Below, piece by piece: positions 23,927-35,017 of a stretch of 64,000 nt of DNA. The notes under the pieces were generated by a model. It had not been told where the DNA came from, did not search any database, and worked only from the letters and a program-made list of their open reading frames with translations. Each line of letters opens with the position of its first letter. The first letter of the stretch is position 1. The DNA lies in NCBI GenBank assembly GCA_022695795.1, contig MU404139.1, positions 62,001-126,000 on the forward strand. Direction: 5' to 3'. Source of the stretch: Biscogniauxia marginata (Eukaryota; Ascomycota; Sordariomycetes; Xylariales; Xylariaceae). The position numbers and the translations under genes are program-made.

Positions 23927-25784
23927 ATGTCGACCCAGGCCGAAGCTCCCCTGCTGTCGAACCAGGAGGATGGCCCCGACGATGTGTATTCCCCCGAGGG
24001 CACCGATGCCGAGCATGTGGCCGCCGAGCACCAGAACGGCGGCGGTCTTGGATATTTCGTCTGGCTCCTGACTTTATCGGCCTGCATCAGCGGCCTGCTG
24101 TTCGGATGCAAGTACCAATCGCCCTTCCTCCCACTTACACCCCCTGCTAGGTCCGACGCATAGGCTGACATTGCATGGCATTGGCGCCCTCCAGATGACA
24201 CCGGAGTGATATCCGCGACCCTCGTTTCGATCGGGACCTCGCTGTCCGGCCGGGAGCTCAGCTCCCTCGACAAGTCCGTCGTCACGTCGTGCACCTCGCT
24301 CTTCGCCCTCGTCGCCTCCCCGCTGGCCTCTATATTTGCTGACCGCGTCGGCCGCAAGCCCGTCATCCTGCTGGCCGACGTGCTCTTCGTGGTCGGCGCC
24401 CTCGTGCAGTCGTTCAGCTCCTCCGTCTCCTATATGGTCCTGGGCAGGTCGATTGTCGGCGGCGCTGTAGGCGCTGCGAGTTTTGTGACGCCCCTATATG
24501 GTGAGTAGGAGGGGGGATGCCCCATCCCGTTCACACACCTGGATTTGCTGTTAACGTGTTTCTAGTATGTATTACTGTGACTTCTGCGTCTATGCTTCCC
24601 TGATATTAGAATGCAGAGTAGCAATGAGTATTTGGGAACGGGCTCCTAACTTGTAGTAGATTGCCGAGCTGGCCCCCGCCGCGCACCGCGGTAGACTCGT
24701 CACCATGAATAACTTGTCTATCACCCTAGGCCAGGTAGTCGCGTATATTATTGGGTGGATATTGACCGAGCTTGGTGATCCTGCGACGGGATGGAGGTGG
24801 TTGGTAGGACTGGGCGCGCTACCTGCTCTCTCACAATGCGCACTCCTGCTATTTATGCCCGAAACCCCACGGTGGCTAGTCAAGGCTGGGAAGTCGGGAG
24901 AGGCTTGGACCATCATTCAGAAGACTCAAGGTCCCAATTCTGCTGCTGCTGACCATCTTGTCGACAGCATCCTGAAAGACATTGAGATTGAAGTCAGGGA
25001 GGAGCGTGGCGGAGGGGGTAAGAATAGCGATAAGTGGTGGATGGGATGGAACGAATTGTTCACGGTACCCAAGAACCGGCGGGCACTGACAATTGCGTGT
25101 TCTCTCCAAGGATTGCAACAGCTTTGCGGATTTGTGAGTACTGGAAGAAATACGATGTGAGGCTATATAGACGTCCACTAACAACAGTAGAACTCGCTCA
25201 TGTACTTCTCGGCCACCATTTTCTCTATACTCGGGTTTTCTGTCCCGACATTGACATCGCTGAGTGTTGCTGCGACGAACTTCATCTTTACGATAGCGGC
25301 ATTGTTGTTGATTGACCGGGTCGGCCGCCGACAGATTCTTCTTTACTCTATTCCTTTCATGGTAGTCGGGTTATTCGTATCAGCCTTTGGTTTCACGTCT
25401 GTTAAGATACATCCAGAGCAGGCTGAGAGGCCCGACTCGTCACGCGGCGCAGCTGTCACTATACTGATGAGCATCATGCTCTACGTCGCTTCCTACGCCA
25501 TAGGTCTCGGCACCGTGCCGTGGATGCAGAGCGAGCTCTTCCCCCTCAACGTACGGTCACTGGGCAGCGGGCTGTCGACGGCGACGAACTGGCTGGCGAA
25601 TTTCGTCATCGGCTTGACTTTCCTGCCCCTGATGGACTCGTTGACCCCGACTTGGACGTTTGTCCTGTACGGGGTCATCTGTGTCGCGGGCTGGTTTGTG
25701 GTGTGGGCAATATACCCTGAAACGGCCGGCTTGACGCTGGAAGAAGCTACGAGTCTTCTGGAACACGGCTGGGGAGTGAGGTGA
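23927..25784 (+). CDS. MFS sugar (myo-inositol type) transporter, about 520 aa, one unresolved junction
   Basis: Exons: 23927-24107, 24195-about 24500, 24660-25133 and 25191-25784. Twelve membrane segments are expected. Family marks: LLFGYDTGVIS across the first junction, DRVGRKP (loop 2-3), GRSIVGGAVGAASFVTPLY, IAELAPAAHRGRL, PETPRWLVKAG, LQGLQQLCGF/NSLMYFSATIF, DRVGRRQ and YPETAGLTLEE. The sequence around VTSCTSLFALVASPLA closely resembles ITR-type myo-inositol/H+ symporters, so inositol is the likely substrate, but specificity is inferred. The first intron uses a GC donor (GGAT/gcaagt ... ctccag/ATGACACC); the conserved YDTG motif makes this join convincing. At the second intron the visible donor (TATG/gtgagt) leaves one extra base relative to the acceptor before ATTGCCGAG, so the two halves are out of phase by one; see findings. 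The N-terminal tail (1-45) is acidic and cytosolic. Confidence 0.85.
24108..24194 (+). other. GC-AG intron in the sugar transporter
   Basis: The 87-bp intron begins gcaagt and ends ctccag. Splicing here turns LLFG-C into LLFG-YDTGVIS, the conserved first-helix motif of sugar porters. No GT donor nearby gives the same product. GC-AG introns with an otherwise strong donor (here GAT/gcaagt) are a known minor class handled by the major spliceosome. Confidence 0.82.
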
Positions 25785-26473
25785 GCGGAGCCCGAAACGC
25801 CTCATTCCTATCCGTAGCAATAAAGACCGAGGTCTGAGTGCTAGCGGATATAGCCTCGATCGTAATTTGGATATAGATCTAGAACTTTCAACAGCCACCG
25901 CCTTTGTGCCTAATTTCTGACCACCCAAAGATTATCGAGTGTATAGAGAGGTACTGCTAATCATCGAGTCGCACACTCAATAGAGAAATGATAAATCTTC
26001 GAGGTAATTATAAGAGACATCCCTGTGTAGTTAACAATATCAACAATTTTGGTAACTGAATTATTTCCCCCATTTGCCTTATATCTCATCCCCTATGCTC
26101 TAATACGTCAAAGCAAGTCCGGGACTATAAACGATGTGACCCCCTACTAATGGCTCCAAATCTTATCCAATCGAGATCCCACTTCACCCCTGAGCCTTTT
26201 CTCTAGGGTAAGGTATCCAAACTGCCCCAGATAGAGAAAGAAACCGGCCGCCCTATACATAAATACATGACGTGTAAGGATAACTTGTATAACCAGCCGC
26301 CGCCCTCCCTTCCTCCCTATTTCGTAGTCAACCCGCTCAAACATTTTTTGTTATAAATAGGTACCTACCCAAAAAAAAAATCCACCCTAAGCTTGATATT
26401 CTTCTCGTGCTTTATCGTACGAAGGAAGGGGGGAAATGATAAGAATAAATTAAAAATATATATCTATATATCA
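25785..26473. other. Transporter 3' flank
   Basis: About 690 bp downstream of the transporter stop and before the low-complexity minus-strand locus. It contains an A run near 26371-26380 and no coding signal I can support. Confidence 0.55.
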
Positions 26474-27125
26474 TCACGACCAAGGCCAAGTCCCCAGATG
26501 CCCCGCCGCCAGGAGCCAGGCCATCGCCGACGTGGTGATCAGGCAGACCCCGCACGCCCCCTCGACGACCCGCCAGTGATCCGCTTCCCACCACTCTGAC
26601 GATGACGATGGTATTGGTGATGGTGATGGATTACGATCACGTCTGCTGCTGCTGCTGCTGCGGCGGCGGCGGTCGTAATGGTGGTGGTGATGGTGATGGT
26701 GATGGTGATGGTGGTGATGATGCGTCGGGACCAGCGCACCCGGGACGGTGATCGTACTGCCGCGCCGCGACGCGGGGACGTGCAGGTGGGCGTGGGTGTA
26801 AGGGGAGAGAGGGAGGGAGGGAGGGAGAGGTGTAGGGGTGGGTGTAGGGCATGAGAATGGGGCTGGGGCTGGGGGAGGGGAACTGAAGAGGGGGAGGGGA
26901 CTCGTATGGGATGGAATGAGGGGCGGAAGGCTGTCGTCGTCGTTGTTGTTGTGTATTTTGGTGGCTATTATTATTATTATCGTCGTTGTTGGTGATGCTG
27001 TGCGCGGCCGGTGTTGATGTTGGTGTTGGTGGTGGTGGTGGTGGTGGTGGTGTCTCATCGTCGTCGAGATGGGTTTCCCGGGCCCAGGGGAAGAGGATCT
27101 GCCCGTGGGAGGAGAAGGGTGCCAT
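26474..27125 (-). CDS. Low-complexity hypothetical protein locus with two overlapping open frames
   Basis: Two minus-strand frames overlap. The first starts at 27125 in a good initiation context with MAPFSSHGQILFPWARETH, an ordinary-looking N-terminus, then runs into poly-Pro and Gln/Asn and ends at 26637. The second (27058-26474) starts with a His run but ends with an ordinary-looking segment: TITVPGALVP, a second His run, then EWWEADHWRVVEGACG and a hydrophobic stretch (VCLITTSAMAWLLAAG) before GHLGTWPWS. The natural reading is one gene whose N-terminus lies in frame one and C-terminus in frame two, linked by an unseen intron or a frame change inside the CAC/ATC repeats. The product would be a small protein with one C-terminal membrane segment. 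A purine-rich leader precedes the first ATG. I do not recognise the family with certainty. Confidence 0.4.
26640..27053. repeat. Trinucleotide-rich tracts (GCT, GGT/GAT, ATT, GTC)
   Basis: Contains CTG/CTGCTG followed by CGG repeats (about 26642-26671), GGTGAT repeats (about 26680-26722), GGGA-type repeats (about 26804-26828), GTTGTT and ATT repeats (about 26941-26980) and a (GGT)n run (about 27021-27052). On the minus strand these encode runs of His, Gln, Pro and Asn. They are prone to length change, which matters for the frame of the overlapping hypothetical locus. Confidence 0.85.
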
Positions 27126-27704
27126 TTTCTTTTCTTCTTTTCTTTTCTTTCTTGATTCGGATTGTAGGTTTGTAGGCTTCTGGGTTTTTCTTTTGGTTTT
27201 GCCCCTTTATTGGGTGTCTGATTGCTCGTAGGCAGTATGGAATGGTCTTGTAGTCAGGTTGGTTGTTTTATACGGTATGATTGTCAGATAAGGAGAAGAG
27301 AGACTCGGTTTCTTTTTGACCTTTCGAGCAATGTCATACATGTGTTGTTGTTCGTTATGTATATATATTACCAGATATATATCGGAGATAGGTCGCCTAA
27401 GGTCGTGAACAGACACAAGGTTTCGAATCGAAAGCGTGAGAACCACCAGGTCCACAACTCGAACTTGGTAGACAATGAATCTTATCTCTATTGACTACCT
27501 ATAGAAGGTGAGATAACTTAGGTGTCAAAATGCCTATTTTTATTTTATTTTCTGATGTTTTGTTGTCTTCTTCCGTTTCGTATCTAAGTTGGTCCTATAC
27601 GCCGTAGTCTCTTTCCCTCCGTAATCAACTATGCACAATCATATACAATCATCCCAGATATATACCAACAGCGATGTCTAGATGCTTACATAACTAATGA
27701 GAAA
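27126..27704. other. Intergenic region upstream of hypothetical locus, ACH1 3' flank
   Basis: A CT-rich tract on the plus strand at about 27127-27156 gives a purine-rich leader for the minus-strand hypothetical gene. The rest is AT-rich with no gene seen; it should contain the ACH1 3' UTR. Confidence 0.55.
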
Positions 27705-29419
27705 CTATTTCCAACCCTTGATCTTCCGCATAGAGCCCTCCTCCACCAGGGCCTTGTGCATGTCGAAGCTGTTCCACAAGAGGTGTGGCTCGTGGCCCCA
27801 GCCCTTCTTCAGGCACTCGAACTCGGCCTTGTCGAAGTAATCCTGCAAGATTGGCTGGTAATCCTCGTGCGCGCACTTCTTGATGATGACCCTCGCTCGC
27901 TCCCGGGGACTCATTCCGCGCACGTCGGCTAGACCGGTCTCGGTCACGATCACGTCTAGGTCGTGCTCGGTCTGGTCAATGTGCGTGCACATGGGCACAA
28001 TACAGCTGACGCCGTGAGGATCCGTCTTGGAGGGCCGCGTCGATGGTGTGTGCATGATGCTGTACTTGGACGAGCGGAGGAAGTCGGCCGATCCGCCCAG
28101 TCCGTTCAGCATCCGGCTGCCCATGACGCAGGTACTGTTCGCGTGTGCGTAGATGTCGACTTCGACCGGGGTGTTCATACCGATGACACCGAGCCGGCGG
28201 ATGATCTCGGGCGAGTTCGAAACTTGCTGCGACCGCAGGAGTAACTTGTTGTGGTACGACTCCCAGTTCGCGTAGAAGCGCTTGAACCCATCCGGAGAAA
28301 AACGAATCGAGGTAGCAGTGGCAAAGTCCAGACGGCCCGAGTCGAAGAGGTCGAGGAAGGTGTCCTGGATGACCTCAGTCCAGACCTTTAGGTTCCGGAA
28401 GTTCGACTCGCTCAGGCCGCCGATCACCGCGTTGGCTATATTTCCGATACCGGATTGCAGGGGCAAGAGTGACTCTGGCATGCGACCATGTTTGACTTCG
28501 TGCTCGAAGAACTCAATTAAGTGGCTCGCAATGGCTCGTGAGCTTTCGTCGGCGGGCGTATTGGGAGAGGTTTGATCCTGGTAATCTGATTCAATGACAC
28601 CAACAATCTTCTCAGGGTCAATCGGAATGGACGTCGATCCAATACGATCCTCAACCTGCATGACCAAGTAGGGTTTCCGATTCGGCGGGAGGCTTGTCAT
28701 AGTGATATCGTGCAGACCCTCAAAGCTGGGGATCGCCGTGTTCACTTCAACGATAATCTGCATTGCCCATCAGTCCTAAGCTCGCATTTTGAGAGCGTTG
28801 ATCATACCTTATCGGCCATCTGTATGAGCTCTGGCGTTGCACCGACCGAAGCGCCCGGAATGATGCTGCCATCCTCCTTGATATCCGTAGCTTCTACTAC
28901 TACAACATCGAGGTTCTTGCTCGGTCTGTCTTTGGTGTAAAAACCCTGAGAACGTGTTAGGCTTCATTCAACCCGACTCTCCTCCTGGTAAGCGCTTAGC
29001 TAGCTGGTGAGAATTTGTAGACTTACATAGACCAGGTCTACAGGGAACATAGACAGATGTTTGTCAAAGAAACTGATTCTACCCTCGTTGATCCCCTTTG
29101 CAATTGCCTTTCCGACCTGATGGGGACTTCGTCTCTGGATCATATCCAAGCTTGCCCATCTATTCTCCGTCTCGGCCCCCGATGAAGCGCCAACAAATAG
29201 CTCATATCGTAGTTGGCCTTGGAGCCCATTTTTCTCCACATGGTCTGCTAGGAATGTGGGCATCTTCTTGGGATAACCAACACCCGTGAAGCCAGACCAG
29301 CCGATCGCGGCGCCATTGGGAAAGTGATGTAGCAAGTCTGACGGATTGCAAAGTTTCCTCAGCATTGACGGGCGTCGAACTCGCGCCTTGAGCGCGGCGG
29401 ACGCAACGGGCGACGCCAT
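27705..29419 (-). CDS. ach1: Acetyl-CoA hydrolase / acetate CoA-transferase ACH1, 527 aa
   Basis: Three exons: 29419-29027 (131 codons), 28945-28808 (46 codons) and 28757-27705 (351 codons with stop); all junctions are phase 0 with GT-AG ends. The joins restore [13 protein letters not shown] and [20 protein letters not shown]. The enzyme is a mitochondrial CoA-transferase that moves CoA between succinyl-CoA, propionyl-CoA or acetyl-CoA and acetate, with roles in acetate and propionate detoxification. Family marks include [15 protein letters not shown] near 40-55, [12 protein letters not shown] (about 277-288), the segment [12 protein letters not shown] that holds the likely catalytic Glu305, [17 protein letters not shown] and a C-terminal [18 protein letters not shown] end. 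Length is typical (about 525). The N-terminus is basic ([13 protein letters not shown]), fitting mitochondrial targeting. The start is the first ATG, in context gccATGGCG-like. Confidence 0.95.
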
Positions 29420-30301
29420 GGTGCCACAGCTCGACCGGGATGTGTATATAAAGAATGGAAGAACGCGGGAGCTGCTGATGAGCAATTGAAGAACAATAGC
29501 ACAATAACCAATTTGGCACAAGGCTACTGAGAAAACACAAAACGAGGAATGAGCGAGGAAGGGAGGAAACGAGAAGGAAACAAAGAGAAAATCTCAGGTT
29601 GAAAGTCAATTGAAGAAGGCTGTAAGCGACTGCATACATCATTAATGTACTCCGTACATCCCCAGCTGGGGAAGCTTAGCGGAATGCCGAGCCAACCCGA
29701 ACCAGGTTAATGGGTGGGACAACTCGAGCTCGTCTGATGTCAACTTGCCATCGTGGCCAGGGACGAGCATCTGAAGTAGATGTTGTTCGATTCCGGAAAA
29801 AGGAATATGCAGCAGTCCCGCTCGAGAGCGTGGTATTTCGTACTAAGAAACATGCATACACGTACGACATTCGACCCTTCGATCCCTTATTGCCTTCCTC
29901 ACACGTATAGCACCGCACTCGGCACCGTAAATCGCCACGCATCGAAAGTCGGAGGAATGGCCGTGGGGTCCCGGCAAGCTCGGCTCTCCAGCAATCAGTT
30001 CCGTTGGCCCGAGAGGCGCGTATGGCCCCATATTTGGTACTTTGCAAGCTTGGAGATCGTTCCATCGCAACTCTATAAAATCAACACGCTCAGTGTCGAA
30101 GATGAGTTATTTAGTTCATTTAATCGTAGCTTCGTGTGTTGCTATGGGGCTTGAAGCTGGCTAGGTACCTATCTGCCGTTGATTCAAGCCACAATACCAG
30201 TTATAGCTTAATGGCATGAGCGGTCTTGATTTGGAGCTAGGGAGTGTTTATGGCTCTCGAGCTATTGAATTCATGCTGTTCAAAATCTAGTGTCAACTAG
30301 C
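29420..30301. other. ACH1 promoter / DNAJC28-like 3' flank
   Basis: About 880 bp between two minus-strand genes. A TATA-like stretch occurs on the minus strand just upstream of ACH1 (around 29440-29450, tatata on the plus strand). ORFs on both strands here are short, overlap each other and lack domains, so none is called. Confidence 0.55.
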
Positions 30302-31909
30302 TTACTGGTTCCAAAGGTCCCGCCACATTTCCTTGAACCCGTAGTGAGGCGTTTTCGAGTCGTGAATCTTGGCGTGGTGGCCGTCCTTCCCAAAGCGATC
30401 CAGAATGCTGCTTGATCTATGCTCGATGGTTTCCCCAAGAGATTTTGATGGTCTAGCAGCTCTGTCCTTGATGGTATCGGCAAGCTGGGGTGCGACGTCG
30501 GCATAGCAGTTAGCCAGCTCTCGTTCGAGAGAGAAATAGGGCTTCTTCGCTAGCTCTGGGGCCATTAGATTATACGACCGTGTGAGTGCGTTGAGATTAT
30601 TGATTGCAAGATTTAGGTATGACTGTTCCGTGGACAACCAGTCGGGATCTCGGAACGGGGAAGGCAACGGTTCGTCAGACGGCAAAGTTCTATTTTCAAC
30701 TGATCCTGATACGTCTGCTTCAACTGGCTCGGAAGCTGCTTGTTGCCGAATCTTCACCATAACAATATCATCGGTAGAGTTGGTTGGGACCGCTATCTGC
30801 TCGACATTGCGCTTCCGTGGATTATGTACTTCTTCTGCTCTGGCATATTTCCTGGCCCGATCCATTTGATCCTCGAGCGAGCCGCCTTTGCTGGAAATCA
30901 TTCGAGCGGCGTGGCGCTTCCAGTCACTCCGCAGCCGGGCTCGGAATACGTGAGCTGACTTCGCTAATTCCTGTTGCTTCTCAATCCATGGGGGAACGAG
31001 CTCTTGGCGTTTTATCATCTTATTCATAATGTATTCAGTCGTATCGATGAATGGATTATCGCTTCTCGTATCGCGTTTGACCCCCTTTCCTCTCGGAATG
31101 TTCTTAAACTGCCCACGCGCGATGGCATCCTCAATTCGTTCATTGGCCAACGAAGCCAAGCCTGACAATGTATTTGGCAGTGCTCGTGCTGCTGGCTGAA
31201 AGCGATCGCGGAACTCTTTTCTCCATGCTTCCTTTTCATCCTTGCTTAAGCCTTCTTCTATTTCCTTCATGCCTAGGCCGGCATAGACCGACGCCTTGTC
31301 TCTCGCGGTCGCTACTCGGTGTCCAGCACTCATTTTCGGTTCCTTTCTCATCCGCATATCAACCGGCTGGAGGTCGGGCATCTTCGGGCGACCTCGAAGC
31401 TCTCGACTCAGAGGTTTATGCGCATCGCTTAGCATTCGCAAAACGGCGTCTTCGGTAGTTTCGTCGCCGGTCCACGGTCTGCTTGTGGCATTGAGTCGTG
31501 TACCCTGGCTAGATGATGATGGCAGACCAGCTTCAGCAAAAGCGGCGGCGTGTTCGGAGCGAAACTCTGCTTCTTTAACTTTCGCGAATAAACGCTCCTT
31601 CAGCTCCTCGGAGAAGCCTGCATCTTCGACCGCGCGACGACCTGCTCTACCGCCGGCTAACAGAGCCTCCTCGGTTGCCTCTTCGAGACGACGGGCCATA
31701 GGGCCTGGCTCGGCTGGCTCGGGGTTTCTGTCGGCATCGCTCGAGTGATTCGCGCCATTCTCAGATTCGAGTCTCACCGGGGCGCTGGCAGACTTGGTTG
31801 CATAGTCTTCCCGTGGGGCATGGACAAGTAACGGACGGGCTGGACCTCGTAAACGTCGGGCGCATTGAGTGCATACGTAAGGCAGAATGGATGATCTAGC
31901 CATGGCCAT
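30302..31909 (-). CDS. DUF1992 / DNAJC28-like mitochondrial protein, 535 aa
   Basis: Single exon from ATG at 31909 to stop at 30302 (a second ATG six bases on gives MARSS and may be used). The central segment LSGLASLANERIEDAIARGQFKNIPRGKG, DNPFIDTTEYIMNKMIKRQ and VPPWIEKQQEL is the conserved DUF1992 domain named after DnaJ homologue subfamily C member 28; it spans roughly residues 255-330. No J-domain HPD motif is present, so it is not itself a J-protein. The N-terminus contains two CxxC-spaced cysteines (CTQCARRL) and basic residues consistent with mitochondrial targeting. Residues 60-220 are charged and partly coiled-coil-like; the C-terminal third is poorly conserved in appearance. The biochemical role of the family is not established; relatives have been linked to mitochondria and Golgi trafficking. 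Confidence 0.88.
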   Translation of the reverse strand: MAMARSSILPYVCTQCARRLRGPARPLLVHAPREDYATKSASAPVRLESENGANHSSDADRNPEPAEPGPMARRLEEATEEALLAGGRAGRRAVEDAGFSEELKERLFAKVKEAEFRSEHAAAFAEAGLPSSSSQGTRLNATSRPWTGDETTEDAVLRMLSDAHKPLSRELRGRPKMPDLQPVDMRMRKEPKMSAGHRVATARDKASVYAGLGMKEIEEGLSKDEKEAWRKEFRDRFQPAARALPNTLSGLASLANERIEDAIARGQFKNIPRGKGVKRDTRSDNPFIDTTEYIMNKMIKRQELVPPWIEKQQELAKSAHVFRARLRSDWKRHAARMISSKGGSLEDQMDRARKYARAEEVHNPRKRNVEQIAVPTNSTDDIVMVKIRQQAASEPVEADVSGSVENRTLPSDEPLPSPFRDPDWLSTEQSYLNLAINNLNALTRSYNLMAPELAKKPYFSLERELANCYADVAPQLADTIKDRAARPSKSLGETIEHRSSSILDRFGKDGHHAKIHDSKTPHYGFKEMWRDLWNQ

Positions 31910-32648
31910 CCGAGGGGGTTACTGGCGTGCGTGGTGTCATTTTGCCAGTTGGAGAGGCACCGAGCGATTGCGGTGGCAAAGGAAATGGCGAACGGAGATA
32001 AGCGGCGAAGACGGCGCCAGTAATAAATGATTTAAGGTGCGGAGGAACTTTCCGGGAAACCTCCGAAGTTCCTCCCCCACTAGCTCCGGGTCCTTTTTAG
32101 GGCCACTACACGTTCTAGACCAACCCGTTTAGGTACTGTACATACATACATACCTACCTACCTACATACATAGTACCATTACACCAATACATCCTACCTA
32201 CCTCACTACTACAACATACCTACGTGTAAGTTGAATTCTTCTATATTATCGATAAATACATCTACAGACTTGAAAAAGGAAACAGAAAAATGAATGAGGG
32301 AATATTACTTTCTATTTTGTCGACCTGATGTCGAGGGTTTTCTTTCCAAGTTGTACCTCGTTAATAAGCGCTGATTAGAAAGCCGACTTATACAGAGGTG
32401 TATATAAAGTGAGTACCGCATGAATTTGACGCATCATTCATCCTTTATGTTCTAGAAAACCAGTACCTCCTAGTATGCCGCTTGCAGAATCCTTTGTTGG
32501 CTAGTCAAATGGAACAAGTGCAGGCCCTTTTCTTTGACTGTTAATGCTCAACTCAACCTTGGCCTAGCCAAAACACCAACCGCCCAGTGGAAACTCGCTG
32601 CGTTATCTCATTTTATAATCTTGGGTTTGATTGTATTGAGAAGACAGC
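31910..32648. other. Divergent intergenic region
   Basis: About 740 bp between the divergent DUF1992 gene (-) and the orphan gene (+), so both promoters should lie here. A (CATA/CCTA)n-type tract occupies about 32139-32225. No ORF with support. Confidence 0.55.
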
Positions 32649-33774
32649 ATGTCGAAGCAGTACAGAGTTTACATACGATTTAATGGGCATCAGTAAGTCT
32701 TTTATTCGGGAACTAAACGAAGCCAGTGATGTTATGCTAAAACGCCTTCTTCTAGTTGCATTCGATTTATAGCTTCCGGAGATGGTATCGTCACTAGTGA
32801 TGGGCTAGAGCTCTTCGAATGGGCGCGAGACCCCCAAAATATCGATCGATTACGGAATAGATGTATTCATACACACGAGATCGACGACTACGAACTTCCT
32901 AAATTTCTTGCTAGGAAGATTCTGAAAAACAAATGTTATGCTGCTCGGCAAATGGATACTTATGAAACTGGAAACCAAATGCTAAAGGCCTTTGAAGAAG
33001 GAAGAAGTCGGTTTACAGAGCTGCGGCACGGCGTGGATAAACTTGAAGCTATAGCTAGTTCCGAAGGCATAATGACTATACCGCGAACAACACCGAGAAA
33101 AGGATTGGGTAAGTTTATGGACAATACTAGAATATCTTCGGAAGTTATTCCGCTAATCAGCTCAATCTAGACGCCGCTGAGTGGTATGTGCATTTACTCA
33201 CCCATAGGAAGTTACTGATATATCCAGGCTTTACCTTTTAGATGTGGACAGGAAAACCCTAGAAGTATACGACTTCAAATATCTCAACAATTCTGAGCCT
33301 AATCCCACTATGACTACGGTTTTGGGGAGTAATGCCACCGAACCTCCTGGCTATTATATTAAACTCGAGTTGTCGGAGCTTCAAGCAATGTGGAGAAACG
33401 ACTGGATCACAAGGCATCAGACGCACGCCAATACCTTGAGAGAGCTATGGGTGAACAATCTGGTGCATCTTAGGAGCGTACCGCGCACAAATGACTTGTC
33501 TTTCTCTGTACTCTATGGTAGTATTTTCCACGGCAAGACGACTGACGGGAAGACCAAGAGTTGGTCTACAAGAATGACTAGGGCGAAGCTGGCTCGGGCA
33601 ATGACAATGGTGCGGCGTGCACAGGCATCAAGAATTTCCTACCAGCGCGAGAAAACAACAGAAAGCGAAAAAGAGAGACATCTTCAATACTTCCACTGGG
33701 CTTGGAAAGTCTGCCAAAACAATCCTAGTGGGGTTCTCAAACGGCTTCCAAGGAGGCATGTTCAAATACTGTAG
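32649..33774 (+). CDS. Orphan hypothetical protein, about 310 aa, four-exon model
   Basis: Model: 32649-32692, 32756-33108, 33171-33183 (13 nt) and 33252-33774, total 933 nt, with GT-AG introns and a continuous frame. It begins MSKQYRVYIRFNGHH and ends RRHVQIL. No family is recognised. The first half is charged and helical (for example FLARKILKNKCYAARQMDTY); the second half is rich in Lys/Arg and Trp (for example AMWRNDWITRHQTHAN and HLQYFHWAWKVCQNNP). No signal peptide or membrane segment is visible. The long second and fourth exons support a real gene, but the 13-nt third exon is inferred only from the need to keep frame and could be wrong; the fourth exon may instead begin at one of two AG sites (33240 or 33251). 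Function unknown. Confidence 0.45.
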
Positions 33775-35017
33775 GCTAAACATCACCTAACAAGACATAC
33801 CTGTAGACTCTGTCCTGTGGGTATTCTCTGGTCTCTCGTTACCTTGATACTACAAACCCTTCAAGAGAGTTCTGTGACAAGATACATGCATGTTTTGCCT
33901 CCGGATTCCGATGTTTGTCTTCCCTGCTAATGAAGCCTACATACGGTTGTTTTACCTCGGCATTATTTGCATAATCAGATGTATTGAACTATTGTCTTGC
34001 AGTTCGCGTATATTGTAGGACATTCCCTTGCATTATGTAGGTATGAGTTGGCCTCCTTGAGGAGAGACCTACGCCGGTTAGACAATGATCCTTTTGATAC
34101 CGAACGGTGCAGCTTACTGCCGCAATGACTAGAGGAGAGCCTGCCGGTCACCCCTCCTCTAGAATCAGTAAGACAGCATTCTCGCGATAAGAGTAACCCG
34201 CAGACTCTCAGTGAGACAGTAACGGCCAGTAGTTGTTCAAGGGTGTTTAAACTAATCTATATATGAGTGGTACATATTGTTATCGTACAATGTTTCTCAA
34301 CTTCTAGCTGCACTACATGCATGACATGGCTGGCCCTTAGAGGGCCACTTGAATTTTTCTCATGAGCGGAGGTCTAGCAGCAACGAATAGAATATGCATG
34401 TATCATGCGGCTCATGTACGTAGGCCAACAATAGCTACATAAAGGATGCATATTAGTGCGGAATCGTCCTTGATCTGCCGGCTAGCTCTGGTGTGGCGTC
34501 CCTTATGAACTCAGACTATTGCTTTTTCCGCTGATACCGTCCACCAATCACTAAAAGGAAGCTTGACCGTGCCTGATCAGAAAAGGAAATCCGATCGGTA
34601 ATGGGCAAGCCACACGGATCTATCCTTGCGAAACTGTATTCGCTAACCGCAGCAGCTACACACACTGCGGAATGCCGCAGAACGTACCCGTGTCTTGTTG
34701 AGCTGAAGACGAAAATGTGTCTCGCCGAATACAGGTCTGCGAGGATTTGGAGACGTCTACTGGTAGACGCGGCGCCACAAAAAATTTCAAGTCCGAAAGT
34801 CACTGCAGCTCAGTGGTGTGATGACCGAGGAGAGTCACAAGGTCAAAGATCTCAGAGTAATCCTAATCAACTGATCCCCGCAATAGGAGAGCGAACCTGA
34901 TAGAGTAAGTCGAGCCTGGAAAACATAAAGAGAGCCGTATTGCTCTAGCACAAGTTTAGGGTTCCGGCCTCCTAGTATCTTCAGCCCAACACCGTATCTT
35001 ACACTGTAATCGTCACA
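33775..35017. other. Intergenic region upstream of the decarboxylase
   Basis: About 1.2 kb. The small ORFs on both strands (34516-34803 minus, 34601-34900 plus) overlap each other and lack domains. The segment next to 35018 should be the decarboxylase promoter. Nothing else is seen. Confidence 0.55.

Noticed and set aside
34516..34900. Two opposing ORFs of 95-99 codons upstream of the decarboxylase
   Set aside because: They overlap on opposite strands, lack domains and lie in the probable promoter.
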